Below, one piece after another: positions 1 to 13,300 of a stretch of 64,000 nucleotides of DNA. Position 1 is the first letter of the stretch; each line of letters opens with the position of its first letter. Origin of the DNA: Salvator merianae (lineage: Eukaryota; Chordata; Lepidosauria; Squamata; Teiidae); contig QVOM02000001.1 of the NCBI GenBank assembly GCA_003586115.2, forward strand, positions 18,789,289 through 18,853,288, read 5' to 3'. The notes under the pieces are model-generated. The model saw nothing but the letters and a program-made list of their open reading frames with translations, was not told the DNA's origin and ran no database searches. A program made the translations under genes and the position numbers.

Positions 1-1090
1 ACAAATGGCTCTACCTAAGATGCATTTACCTAAAACTTTATGTCCTGTTCAATAAGGCTGCATCCAGATGAGATGTAAAACCCAAGACTATCCCAGGGCT
101 ATGTTGGGATTGCCACACATGTCTGTGGCAATCCCAACATAACCCTGGGATATTGGGGTTATATGCTGCAATGTCGTTATTATGGGAAAATCAACACCCA
201 ACCTGGGTTTTACTATAAAGCCATAGGACTTACCTTGTCTACACAACAACTCCCATTGTCCACCATTTTGGAGATGGGCACAACACATATGCAGGGCCAA
301 ACCAGACCCAAAATGGTGGCCGTGCATGTACACAGGGTGTCAATTATGGCGACAAAATCGTGGGAGCAAGCATCCGGACCAGATAAGTCCTTTTGTTTGC
401 CACACAGGGTGGCCCAATCATCTGAGCAAATAGCAATTCTTCTTGAAATGCTTTCTTCTGGAATATCACTATATTTCATAATATTTAACCACTGTCTGGA
501 GGCGGCCTAAGTCTTTTATACTTACTTAACCACTGCTGTAGTAAATGCAGTGTCCTCAATTTCCATTTTTGCAAAATCATCTCTCAAGTTACTGGTGGTT
601 CGATAGCTACAAGACTCAGGAAGCTGACTGGGCACCTAATTTCAACATATTTCTGTTCCCAGTGTAGAAACCCTGCTGTTCTCTGATGTACAGAGCGGAG
701 CAAGTGGAGGAAATCTTCAGGGACTGAGTGAACTACTTAGCCCCTAAACCAGTTATTATTGAGCTGCTTCCATTTTTTGTGTTGTATTGTTTGGGTAGGA
801 AGTGCACTAATCACATTGCTGTATATGTTATGATTTGCTGGCACTGATAATTTTAGTAATGTTTTATTTATTTTAAATCTGTACCTTTTTTATTTGTTCT
901 ATTATTTGGGTATGTTTAATGTTTAATGTTAATGTATTGGGTATGTTAATGTTTACAGGATGCATTTTTACATCACCTATTAATTTGGGTTTTAGTAAAG
1001 GTAATAAATACCTAAATATTTACCAGTGAATGAAAATGAAAAGAAAAAGGTGTATAGAGAAAAGAGAAAATAAAAAATACAGTGACTCAC
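1..1090. other. SLC4A8 intron 3' of exon 13
   Basis: No exon of the remaining membrane domain is recognisable. The AT-rich stretch 780-1,030 looks like ordinary intron. A MITE-like piece starts near 50 with the GGCTGCATCCAGAT end also seen at 9,052, and contains the palindrome at 91-150. Confidence 0.7.
91..150. repeat. 27-bp inverted repeat in a MITE-like element
   Basis: The arms at 91-117 and 124-150 are reverse complements with one mismatch around a 6-base loop. The GGCTGCATCCAGAT end just upstream suggests a nonautonomous transposon whose far end I could not fix. Confidence 0.75.
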
Positions 1091-1336
1091 TAATACAGGC
1101 TCAGATGATTGAGATCACTGTGCATATGTATTGGGTAGGTCTTTCCCAGCTTAAACAGTTTCTCGAGAGATTCGTAAATGAAAATCATACAGATCAAAGC
1201 AGCAAAAGCTTCTTCTGTAAAGCGAGTTATGTAGCAGACAAGAGAGCTGGCATCTGTTGCCACAAGGAAGATGCACATCAAAGCCGTCCACAGACCAATG
1301 CAAGTTCGTAAAGAGAGATATGAAAGATCATAGTCC
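1091..1336 (-). CDS. SLC4A8: SLC4A8 exon 13 (membrane spans 4-5)
   Basis: A 246-bp exon with acceptor tgcag and donor gtgagt. It encodes [48 protein letters not shown] and [18 protein letters not shown]. The [11 protein letters not shown] motif is conserved in the Na+-coupled branch. The end of span 5 reads KLFK, which matches the family K-(M/L)-X-K stilbene-binding motif. The exon stops within the extracellular loop before span 6, and no further exon was found in bases 1-1,090. Confidence 0.97.
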
Positions 1337-4300
1337 CTGCAAAAACAAAAAGTAATAAAAAGAGGAATGAATCTTTTTAAACGCAGAATTACTTCTATCA
1401 GGCTAAAAAAATAGCCTGGAACTGATGCAGCCATCATTTTCAGATTCTGCCCAACGCAGCTTTCAACACCACATTGCACAAGCCACAGAGAACTCCAGTG
1501 GTTTGGGATATATTCACACCTAAGGTTTAATCCAGCTTCAGTCCACTTTCAGAGTGAAAGAACCCATCAGTAAAGAGACAGGCTGGTTTCTTTTAACATT
1601 GACCCTTTCTGCACTTGGCCTTATTGTGGATTATATCCCAGAATAGGGACCCGCTATGCACATGCTAGTGCAAACTATGAAAGGTCTTGCCCGGGGTCTA
1701 CCATAGTCTGCACTAGCATGCAGATGGCAGGTCCCTATTCTGAGATATAATCTGGAATACGTCCAAGTGCAGAAAGGGCCATTATCTAACTCTGAAAATC
1801 CACCTTTGCATTAGACAACGTGGCAGGAAAATGAGTACTCTGCTGATGTGTTTTCTCCCTCTGAAGTCGGACTGAAGCTGGATTAAAGCTTATATGTGAA
1901 TGCAACCTGGGAGCCTCAGCCACCCTTGCATATAAAAGCTTGCTTCATTTTTGAAAGCTACTGCTTTTAAGAGACAGAAAGACAATGGTGAAATGAACTA
2001 TCCTATGATGGAAAGATAAGATAGATACTGCTCTCATGATATAATTGAAATCCATGTCTCTCCTCCTACCCACCAAAGAAGCACAGCTTCTATTGCCTCT
2101 GCATTGCCAGCTGTAGGAACAGCCTGTAACTTAAGGACGGACCAAAAGGCTGTGTTATTTGGGGAGCTTCTCCTGTGGCAGGACTGCTCTTCTCATATGG
2201 TGCTCAGTCTGAGCAGACAAGCTGCCACATACGTGCAGTCAAAACATACATCACCTATAGTAATATCAGAGTACATTAATTAGTGTAATAATGGGACAGT
2301 GGGGAATAAAATGCTCTTGCATGGCAGTATGCCTAGCTACCATCTTTATTGGAAGATCCTAAAGGTCCATGTCTCCATTACCTGGACCTCCATTACCTAG
2401 ACCCCATGTCTCCATTACCCAGCAGCCTGCTCAAGACTGCAAGGCCATCAAGGGTGCAAAGGGAAGTGAAGACGTTACCATAAAAAGATTATGGAGATTA
2501 GTTGAGAGGCATATTAGGAACAAGCATCCCATCTCCTCAAATATAAAGGAGTGGTGTATTCAAATGGCAACGGGTTTAGAATGGTATTTTTACAGTACTT
2601 CTTAAGGTTTAAGATAATAATGGGAATGACTTCTAGGGGTAGAGGAGGAGGAAACAGAGGTTCAAATAGCATATCATGGCAAGCCATGAACCATGGCTTG
2701 TATTCGCCAGCTTGTTGCACCTGCTTTCTTGTACAGCCCCCTAGAAAGAGAAAGAGACAAACCTCAACTGCTGATTTAACACTATAACTGAAGCAAGGAT
2801 TGTGGTTTGTTTAGTTCTAAACTGATCAAACTCAGCTTTACTTTGAAGCAGTAAGATAGGATTAGAAATTTGCTTTCCCTGTACATCAGTGGGGAAGAGC
2901 AAAAGAAGCTTATTAGGCAGTTCTAACATGGGAAGTGCAAAAAACCCCTATGATAAATCATTAGTTATGATTAACTAGGACATGCACAACTGGGAATTAT
3001 CCAGCTAAGAACAAGACAGCAGCACTTCATATCATAGGCACCAAAATCATGTCAGGGTGTTATTTTCTGCACTCTTTATTCCACCTGCTGGCAAAGCGTA
3101 AACAAGAGCTATCCACTGTGAAGTCCCAGCCTTATCCCACTAATAGGAGAGAGGCAAGGGCCTTAGAACATCAGAGGAATCCTGCTGAATGGGGCCACAG
3201 CCTATCTAGTCCAGCATTCTGTCTCACACAGTGGCCCACCAATTGCTTCTGGATATTCTCAAGCAGAAGACAAAAGCAAAACCTTCATCTGCCCTTGAGT
3301 TTCTGCAAATGGCCTTTAGAGGCATCCGGTCTCTCTCTCCAACCCGGAGGCAAGTACCTAGGCATTCATTCTAGTAGCCATTGGTACACCTGACCTCCAT
3401 GAATCTGTCTAACCCTTTCTTAAAGCTATCCAGGGTGGTTGCTGCCACCACCTCTTCTGGTAGTAAATTCCACAGACCGATAACCCACTGGACGAAAAAA
3501 TACTTCCCCTTGTCAGTCCTAACTCTCCTGCCCTTCAGTGTCATAGAGTGGCCCTCGGTTCTAGTGTTGCGAGGTATAGAAAATATTTTTTCTTTATCCA
3601 CTTTTACCACACTATGCATGGTTTTATATAGTTCAGTCAGTTCCCTCTAAAACACTGTCTTTTAAGGCTGAAGAGTCCGAGACATTGCAGCCTGATTCCG
3701 TACAGCCCCTTGATCATTCTGGTTGCCCTTTTCTTTACCTTTTCAAGTTCTACAATATCCTTTCTGAGATGCAGTGTTCAGAATTGTACACAATGTTTCA
3801 AATGTGGTCCTTAGTGGCCCTTTCTGCACTGGCCCTTAGCTTGGTTCCAGAAAGAGACTACAGATCTCACTTCTACATGTAAATGTAGAATACAAGCGGT
3901 CACACCCACAGCTAGTAAGCTCCATCTGGATATGACAGAGCGTAAACCAGATCAAGGAGCCTGCATGCTCTGGACCATCAAGGGAACCATTTCGATGGTG
4001 CACCAAAGTGTTTCATTCCTAGCCCTATGGAGTCCTCGGAGCCCAGCTCATGTGAGCCTCAGGGCCAGTGCAGGGCCTTGTCTGGACCAGCGCCGTCATA
4101 CCGATGGCACTCTTCCAGAACACACTTGGCTGTGGTCTGATCCAGTGGACCTCACTGGGCCAGACCCACTGGTTTGGGTCACGGCCTTTCAGTGCAGAAA
4201 GGCCTGAAAAATAAGAAGCAAAAAGGGATGGTAGCAGTGAGGAATGAAATTTGTAAAAGAAAGCAAAGGATCGCTGTGAAAGGCTTTCCTTCCTTAAAGA

Positions 4301-7300
4301 ATACTTTGCCTTACTTGCAGAAGTTGAACAAAATTTTCTCAAAGACCAGCACTGGGCCGGTACTTCCCAAGATGGTTAGAGGCTGGCCAGCAAAGATGGA
4401 GTACACCACCCCAGTCATGGATGCTCCAAGCAAGGATTCCATCGCGCTCTGTGGGTCAAAACACAGACAAAAAAAATGAGCAGCTGCCATAGGGAATCAG
4501 AATCCTGCCCCATGCAGTGTCTGGCAAGTTGCAGGATAAGCAGTGGAAACTGAGGGCCTGTTCACACTTGACAGCCTAGAATGATAGAATTATACCATTC
4601 TAGGCTGCGCAAGACTCCACAGTGCAGCAGCCATCTGCACTGTGAGGGCTGAAACAGCCCCATACCGGACCTCTGGCACTCGCAGTGCAGATGCTGTCCT
4701 GACCGCCATGACAGTGGTTATGGCAATGTCTGGCCATTGCCAAGGTGATCGGGAACGTGGCATGCAGCTGAGCAGCCACAGCCACAGTCGTGCCATGCCA
4801 TGCCACGAACCTGCAGCGTTCATACCCAGAAGATGGTGCAATTGCTGCTGATTGGGAGCAATCTAGCTCTTGGTCAAGCTGTGGACAACATTTTAGTTGT
4901 CCACAGCTAGTGGTATCCAGGAGTGGCTGGAGATGCTCCCAGATGCTGCACTGGTGGGGTCATGTAGATGCACTTACCAAGTGAGTGTCAGTTCCTCACT
5001 AACAGATAAGTGTGAACAGGCCCCTGAGTTTGAACTTTTGGGCGGACTCACACCTATGGAATGCACTCCTTCTTGCTCATTCTCTCACACCCATACACAT
5101 CTGAACTTGTCACTAAATTTTCACCACTATCCAAGTTTTTCTTTAAATAAAACAGGAATGGGGAAAAGTTTTTCACTCCCCATATATAGTGCACTATATA
5201 TAGAGAGATGACATTAGAACTGGTTTCAGTTGGCTTCTCTATGGTGCCCAAGCTTATATTCAGCAAACCCCTGTCTCAACTTCTGAAATGCAAGGCATTT
5301 CTGGAACATAAGAAACCTATGCTGCTTCCAGATGGCAAGAGGAGAATGAGAGAGCTGGTTTGCATCCTGCTATTTCCTCTCACCATCCTTCCAGACACTG
5401 GGACAACGTTGTGGGGCAAGCACAGGCACTTGCTCATCTCCGTGCTTGCTCGCATGATGGCAGGGCAACTACTTCCAGGTATTTCAATGGCACAAAATGT
5501 GCTGGCCCCCGCACATGCGTGGTGGACAATTTCAGCCCTGCGCATGTGCGGGATCATTTTCTCCAGGAAGGAACTCGCAAGCCAAACTTCCAGACAGTAA
5601 GACTGCTGGTTTGGGCGCTTCCTGTAAATAGGATATAGCATGATCTCACCCCTAGATCATGGAGCTGTATTGGGGTTGCTACAGATACACATGGCAATCC
5701 TAACAAAGTCATGATATAATTGTGCATTTAAATGCCTGTCTGGATGCAGTCTATCTTTGACATTCTTGAATTTCTTGATCTTAAGAACTGTCCCTAACCC
5801 ATAAAGCGCAACAAGGTGAGCATTTTAAAAAACCCAAAAACTAATCAACCATCAAGCACTCTGCACAGAGTCTGGGGATGGGTCTAAACCACTTGATCCC
5901 AAAGGGCATCAAACACTTCAAATGTGAAAGAGTAACAATGATGTTAAATGTCCACCACTTTTTGCAGTCCTGGTGCTGACATGTACCTGAGAATTATTCA
6001 CAACATATGAAAGGAGGGAGGGAAACTTTCTTACAATTTGTCCCTCTGTTGCTTCTCCAAGCAACCCCCCAAAGGTGATCACAGGAGACATGCAGGCACA
6101 GTACAGGAAGAGGAAGGAAGCTAAACACTGCAAATTGATAGCATCTTTATAGTCACTCCAGTACCAAGGAGCTTTCCGTTTCAAATCCAAGATCAAGCCA
6201 CCAAAGAGCCTGCAATAAAAAGACAGGGAGTTGGTTACCAAAACATTCATTCCTAGGAATCCTGTTCTTCCCCACTCAGGCCGCGTTCCAACACTGCATT
6301 TAATCAGTTTACAGGCCGTCTTTAGTTCTCGCTGGCCCGACATGATCTTGCCGTTCCGTAGTTTTTCTGGACTAAATTGGCGAAATCCGGACTACTTTGT
6401 ATTCAGATTTAATGAAGTCTCAGGCCGTTCCAGATCGCTAGCCCGTTTTACTTTGCAATGTGGGAATGAGGAAGGAGACTATTTGGGAGGGATCGTACTT
6501 TTAGGAGGGCGTGTAGAGGGAGGGATCCCCATTTCCTGCCATCCAATGACCAACTTTGTTGTCACGTTATGCTGGGGGGGGGTGTCAGCAGGGATGAGTG
6601 GGCAGGGAGCACAGTACTTCCTTGTTTCTAGGCAAGCAGACACACACGCGCACGCAGGGACAAGTTGGATGGGAGGTTTTCTCTTTCCCGCCCTCAAACT
6701 GAGGCTGCCTAGAATTCTGTAGTCGTTCAGACTCGGCTAAAGCAGCAGCAGCAGTTTCCCACCTTTCTAGCCGTGCAGACACACACACGCGTGCAGGGAC
6801 AAGCCGGTAAAATTTTCTTTTCCTTCTACAGATTTGTGCTACTTCAGAGGTCTGCAGAACAATAGCAGCATCTCCCCTCTTTTCTACATATGCAGACACC
6901 AAGAATAGAGAATGTGAAAGTAGAGGACTTTCACCTTCTTTGTGCTTGGAGTCTGCATATGTAGAAAAGAGGGGAGATGCTGCTATTGTTCTGCAGAGCT
7001 CTGAAGCAGTGCAATTCTGTAAAAGTAAAAGAAAAGGAGGTGGGGCATGGCAGGCTAAAGAGCTGACAGGTCAGCAAGAGCAAAGAGAAGCCTGCAAAAA
7101 GGCTTCCCACCTCGCACCTATCTTGACCTGTCTTCTGTCCCAGCTCTCTGCAGCATACCCCCCTCCTCTCTCTCTCTATCTCTCTCTCTTTCTCCTTCCC
7201 TCCCACACACACACAAAAACACAGAATGCTGCATGTAAGCCAGCAGCTGAGGAAGAACTGGGGGGGGAGTTGAGAGGATCATTAATGAGTGAGAGAGTTG

Positions 7301-10300
7301 AGGGAGAACTTTTTTGTGGGGATAAGAAAATTTTTATTATTTTCTAAGTGTGGAAAAGCAAAAAAAACAAAACCCAAACAACCAGCCACCCTCCCAAAGC
7401 AGTTTCTCTCCAGACCTTGCTTTGATTCCTTGTTTAGATCTAACGAGGAGATTAGGAGGCTTTTTTCTTTTAATTTAAAGAAGTGTTTGTAAAGGGCAGG
7501 AATCCCCCCAAAAAGGGCAGAGCTTGACTTTCCCGCCCCTGTGACGTCAAGATTTGAACGTAGGGACTGCAGCCAATCCCTGACTACACAGGGAGGAGAA
7601 TCTGACAAGGGGTGGAGGCGAAAAAGGTACTGTTTCTCCGTGCCAAGCTGTTTCTCTTGTGGCTAATTCAAATGATATTTACAGGGAGGATTTTCCACAT
7701 GCTTGAATCCCCTCTGAATGTTTAGCAACAAATCTTCATTCAAGATTCACTTCTTTATCATTTACCACTAGCCGCCTTATTGTGGTCATAAGAGCTAACT
7801 GGTTGAAAGGCAAAACAGAAGGCATATCTGGATAGCCATCCTGGCCTTGTATGACAATTGTATCCCATAGCTCATTGAATCTCTGAATATGTTTAACTTC
7901 AATGGTCCTAACTCTACTGCCATATTTCATTGGGTCACCCTCCATTGTCCATGGCCAACCTTACCCAAACTGGTGTCTCACAGCTGTTTGGACTACACCT
8001 GCCAGAAGCCTCAGACAATGAAGGCCTTTCTACTTAAGAACATAAAAGGAACCCTGCTGGATCAGGCCACAACCTATCTAGTCCAGCATCCTGTCTCACA
8101 CAGTGGACCACCAATTGCTTCTGGGCATTCTCAAGATTAAGGCAAAACCTTCACCTGCTCTCAACTCCCTGCAAATGGCCTTTAGAGGCGTCCTGCCTGA
8201 CTCTCCACCCAAGATGATTCTAGAATTATGAAAGACAGAGAAACAGCTACTTAAGGCAAACAGCTCACCTCCCTGTTCTCTGGAGCTCTGGCCCACTGTG
8301 ATCTTCTGGTTCATCAAGGATAACGTTCCCATTAGGGATTCCCAGTGTTGCTGGCATCTTCCTCTTTTCCTAATAGAATTTGAGTATTATGAACAATCTC
8401 ATTAATTCTGCTTGCTACTAGCCAAGACACAACAGAGTTGGATCCAGGCATGGCCTTGCACAAAGATTAAGAAAATGAGGATGGAAACAAGGAAAAGCAG
8501 AGGATGCACTGTTCATTAAGTGAGCCCTCCTATAACATCAGGAAGAGTGTGCTCTTGTATACACTATCATAAAATCCACCTAATTTACAAAACCATCTTT
8601 CTAGCACAAAGGTGGTTCTTCCCAAAGTCCAGCAGACATTGTACATTGTTTACCTGGGAAGGTAGATTTTTGGGTGGCTCAATTCTAATCGAAGGATCCC
8701 ATTCTCCAGGTGGCAGCACTGTCACCTGGTCCAGAAATTCATCAATCCCAGCTAGAAGATCACTACGGTCTTTGGCTTTGTAAGCAACATCATGGAAAAT
8801 CTGTACATGAAACCAAGAGAAAGCTCATGCGTTTATCCTGAAATAGTTGCTAACAAAAAATGTTAAAATATGTACAGTAGAATATTTTGTTAATAATTTC
8901 CTTGTAGACACAGATGTGTCTTATTCTGAAAAATAAGGAAGAAATTGTTTGTGATGATATTTCAAATTGGCTTACATTGGGATTTGACATTTTTTTAACA
9001 CTTTAGTGTCATATGGATTGAATGAAGATCTTAATTTCCTTTCACTGATTAAGGCTGCATCCAGATATCACTTACTTATTCTGTTATATTTGGATATTCC
9101 AGAATAAAGCATGAATATTCTACCCATGTCTTATTTTGGAATATTTGGATATTGGAATAACTAGGTGATGTCTGGATGCAGCCATAGTTTTGTTCTATTA
9201 TATAGATGATCCCTTGCTGTACATCAAGGAACATTTTTATCACAACATTCTTTTTAGATAACCCCTTATGATATATTCTTTAGCAGTTCTAGTCAGTTGC
9301 AGCTGGCACAGGGTGCTTCTAGAAGCATCCAGAAGTGCAGCATACAGATTCATCAGACTTCTTCGTTATCTGAAATACACCGTAAATCATTCTTTGATCC
9401 AGCCTTCACCCGTGTCAAATCAAAAAGAGTTTTGGATTGTGTTTTGAACTCTAATGAAACTTAATATTTGCATGCGACACTTCCAGTTGCTTCTGGATAC
9501 ATTCCCTAACACCAGCAGCTACTGGGTAGAGGCAGCGACCTAGGGTCTAATGGTAGCTGGGGTCCTGGGTTCACTATCTGAAGCAAAGCCCATGAGACCC
9601 CACTCAATGTGGGACAAATAGAGCCATTTAGCAGATGATGTAGCTTTCCATACTGATATTGGGATCAATCAACACAAAACCATCCCTTTTTCATCAGTGA
9701 AAAAAGATGTAATTTTTTATCAATCAATAACTAACACATTTTCAGGAAGCAACAAAAATTCTACCACATCCACTGTCTAGGTGGCTTCATGTATGACTAA
9801 CTTAGGTCTCATTAACCCCAGGCCCACCTCTGCTACTGGCCTTGGTTACTTATCTTTGGCTGTTAACTAAGTGTGATCTACCTGTGATTTTATTACATTA
9901 TGTTCTGAGTTTTAAATGTCATTTTTAAGCTTGCGTTTTTATTTTTAGAATATAGCTTAAACTATGATGAGTAATAGCCAGTACAAGGGGGCATAGATGG
10001 ACGTTCCTCTGCCTGCTTCACAGGTTTCATTCGAAGTCCATGCAGATCCGGCAAATCTTCCTTTGATTCAACTCATTTTGGCTCAGGTCAAAGGAAGAAC
10101 TGGTAATACCACATGGACTTCAAATAAAGCCCGCATACCGGTGCAAGGCAGGCAGAGGGGCTTCCACGGCACTCACTTGCACTGGCCACTACTGATTCTG
10201 AGGTTTCATATGCTGCCCTGGGCCTTTGGAGGAAAAGTAGGATACAATTAAAACAAAATAAGTAAATAAATTTTATTTTCTTGGGAGATCGATTAGGGAA

Positions 10301-13300
10301 AAGTCACCACGGAGTAATTATTTCCTTTCTAAAATGATTTGCATACATTTCCTCTTCAGAAGACGAGCTTTTCCTTCTCCTAACACCTAGGCTTATTTAT
10401 TAAATCAGGCTGTGATATTCTCTTACTACTGGCAGCAACACGCATTGACGTGCAGACTTGGCCAAATGAAAATATTCTCCTCAGCAGATTCACCTCAAGC
10501 TCATAATGGTTCATATTGCTAAATACTCTCAGGATCGACTTTATGGAAATAATCATAACACACTTTATGAAGGGGGTCTAGTAGTACCTTAGGGACCAAC
10601 AAAGAAAAAGAAGTTGGTAGCATGAGCTTTTGAAGACTAAGACTATGATGCATCTAAGAAAGTAGGCCTAGCCTATGAAAGCTCAGGACCTGTTCACACT
10701 TGAAGCTAGTGAGCATCAGGGACGCTCACTAGTCAGGTGCCTCCACACTTTGCGGAGGCCCCGGCAATTGGGAGCAGACTCCAGCTGCTCCTGATTGCTA
10801 CTAGCTGTAGAGCACAAAATCGTGTTCCACAGTTGTACTGGAAGCAGCTGTGTGTAAACGCATAGCTGTGGGGTGTACCGGCAGCAGCTGGGTGCAAACA
10901 CACAGCTGTGCAGTGTGACTGCGCCTGTGCAATGGCGCAGCACGTTTGTGCCTGTGTGTTCATGCAGCATTGCCAGTTGCAATGGCAGTGGCTGGAAGCT
11001 TCCTGGCCACTATCATGGTGGAGAACGGAGCAGGACACCAGCATTCACACTGCAAATGCTAGTATCCTGCTTGCGTTCTACTCCAAGACCTTGCAGTGCG
11101 GATGGTGTTTGCACTGCGAGACTATTCCACTGTGGAATGTTCATTGGTGAACATTCCACAGTGGAAAGTGTGAAAAGGCCCTTAGACTACTAACTTCTGT
11201 TTCTTTGTAAGTATCTAAGGAGCTACTAGACCTCCTTGCTAAACTGATCCAGACTAACACAACTATGTCTTTGAATTCTACACTTCATGAATTTATGATT
11301 GGAAATCAGTTAAGAAAAACACTGCTGTTTTTTGAGATGCTATAGTTAACGATCTATAGTGTTTTAAAGGCTTTGTGAGATCCTCAAGAAACATGGTCCT
11401 TGAGTGATTCTAAAGCTTTTTGTGACTTGGACTCCTGCTCCTGGTCCAGTGTACTCGCACTCATTTCTGGCTGTTGTCATGGCAAACATCAAGAGCGGAA
11501 TACCAGTATTCGCAGTGTGAATGCTGGCAGTGGCGTAGCGAGCCGCTTTGCCACCCGGGGCTACTCGCCATTTTGACGCCCGGGGCTAGGGGCGGGGCCA
11601 GCGACTGCGCACGCGCGTGGGCGGGGCCAGCGACTGCGCACGCGCGTGGGCGGGGCCAGCGANAAAACCATCCCTTTTTCATCAGTGAAAAAAGATGTAA
11701 TTTTTTATCAATCAATAACTAACACATTTTCAGGAAGCAACAAAAATTCTACCACATCCACTGTCTAGGTGGCTTCATGTATGACTAACTTAGGTCTCAT
11801 TAACCCCAGGCCCACCTCTGCTACTGGCCTTGGTTACTTATCTTTGGCTGTTAACTAAGTGTGATCTACCTGTGATTTTATTACATTATGTTCTGAGTTT
11901 TAAATGTCATTTTTAAGCTTGCGTTTTTATTTTTAGAATATAGCTTAAACTATGATGAGTAATAGCCAGTACAAGGGGGCATAGATGGACGTTCCTCTGC
12001 CTGCTTCACAGGTTTCATTCGAAGTCCATGCAGATCCGGCAAATCTTCCTTTGATTCAACTCATTTTGGCTCAGGTCAAAGGAAGAACTGGTAATACCAC
12101 ATGGACTTCAAATAAAGCCCGCATACCGGTGCAAGGCAGGCAGAGGGGCTTCCACGGCACTCACTTGCACTGGCCACTACTGATTCTGAGGTTTCATATG
12201 CTGCCCTGGGCCTTTGGAGGAAAAGTAGGATACAATTAAAACAAAATAAGTAAATAAATTTTATTTTCTTGGGAGATCGATTAGGGAAAAGTCACCACGG
12301 AGTAATTATTTCCTTTCTAAAATGATTTGCATACATTTCCTCTTCAGAAGACGAGCTTTTCCTTCTCCTAACACCTAGGCTTATTTATTAAATCAGGCTG
12401 TGATATTCTCTTACTACTGGCAGCAACACGCATTGACGTGCAGACTTGGCCAAATGAAAATATTCTCCTCAGCAGATTCACCTCAAGCTCATAATGGTTC
12501 ATATTGCTAAATACTCTCAGGATCGACTTTATGGAAATAATCATAACACACTTTATGAAGGGGGTCTAGTAGTACCTTAGGGACCAACAAAGAAAAAGAA
12601 GTTGGTAGCATGAGCTTTTGAAGACTAAGACTATGATGCATCTAAGAAAGTAGGCCTAGCCTATGAAAGCTCAGGACCTGTTCACACTTGAAGCTAGTGA
12701 GCATCAGGGACGCTCACTAGTCAGGTGCCTCCACACTTTGCGGAGGCCCCGGCAATTGGGAGCAGACTCCAGCTGCTCCTGATTGCTACTAGCTGTAGAG
12801 CACAAAATCGTGTCCCACAGTTGTACCGGCAGCAGCTGGGTGCAAACACACAGCTGTGCAGTGTGACTGTGCCTGTGCAATGGCGCAGCACGTTTGTGCC
12901 TGTGTGTTCATGCAGCATTGCCAGTTGCAATGGCAGTGGCTGGAAGCTTCCTGGCCACTATCATGGTGGAGAACGGAGCAGGACACCAGCATTCACACTG
13001 CAAATGCTAGTATCCTGCTTGTGTTCTACTCCAAGACCTTGCAGTGCGGATGGTGTTTGCACTGCGAGACTATTCCACTGTGGAATGTTCATTGGTGAAC
13101 ATTCCACAGTGGAAAGTGTGAAAAGGCCCTTAGACTACTAACTTCTGTTTCTTTGTAAGTATCTAAGGAGCTACTAGACCTCCTTGCTAAACTGATCCAG
13201 ACTAACACAACTATGTCTTTGAATTCTACACTTCATGAATTTATGATTGGAAATCAGTTAAGAAAAACACTGCTGTTTTTTGAGATGCTATAGTTAACGA

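Larger units (their letters stand above)
9676..11527. repeat. Direct duplication, copy 1
   Basis: This 1,852-bp segment repeats at 11,664-13,475, with only a few substitutions and one 40-bp length difference. It contains a hairpin-array MITE (10,686-11,181). It ends where a GC-rich sequence (11,528-11,662) begins. Confidence 0.93.

Noticed and set aside
163..510. 115-codon plus-strand frame as a gene
   Set aside because: It overlaps two frames of similar size on the other strand and MITE-derived sequence, with no recognisable domain.
1601..1780. hAT superfamily for the 180-bp MITEs
   Set aside because: hAT elements make 8-bp duplications. All five copies here show 3 bp, two verified by empty sites.
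9997..12239. Two identical 84-codon open frames (9,997-10,251 and 11,985-12,239) as a gene pair
   Set aside because: They are identical because they lie in the two copies of the duplicated segment. No motif, splice signal or coding character supports a protein.
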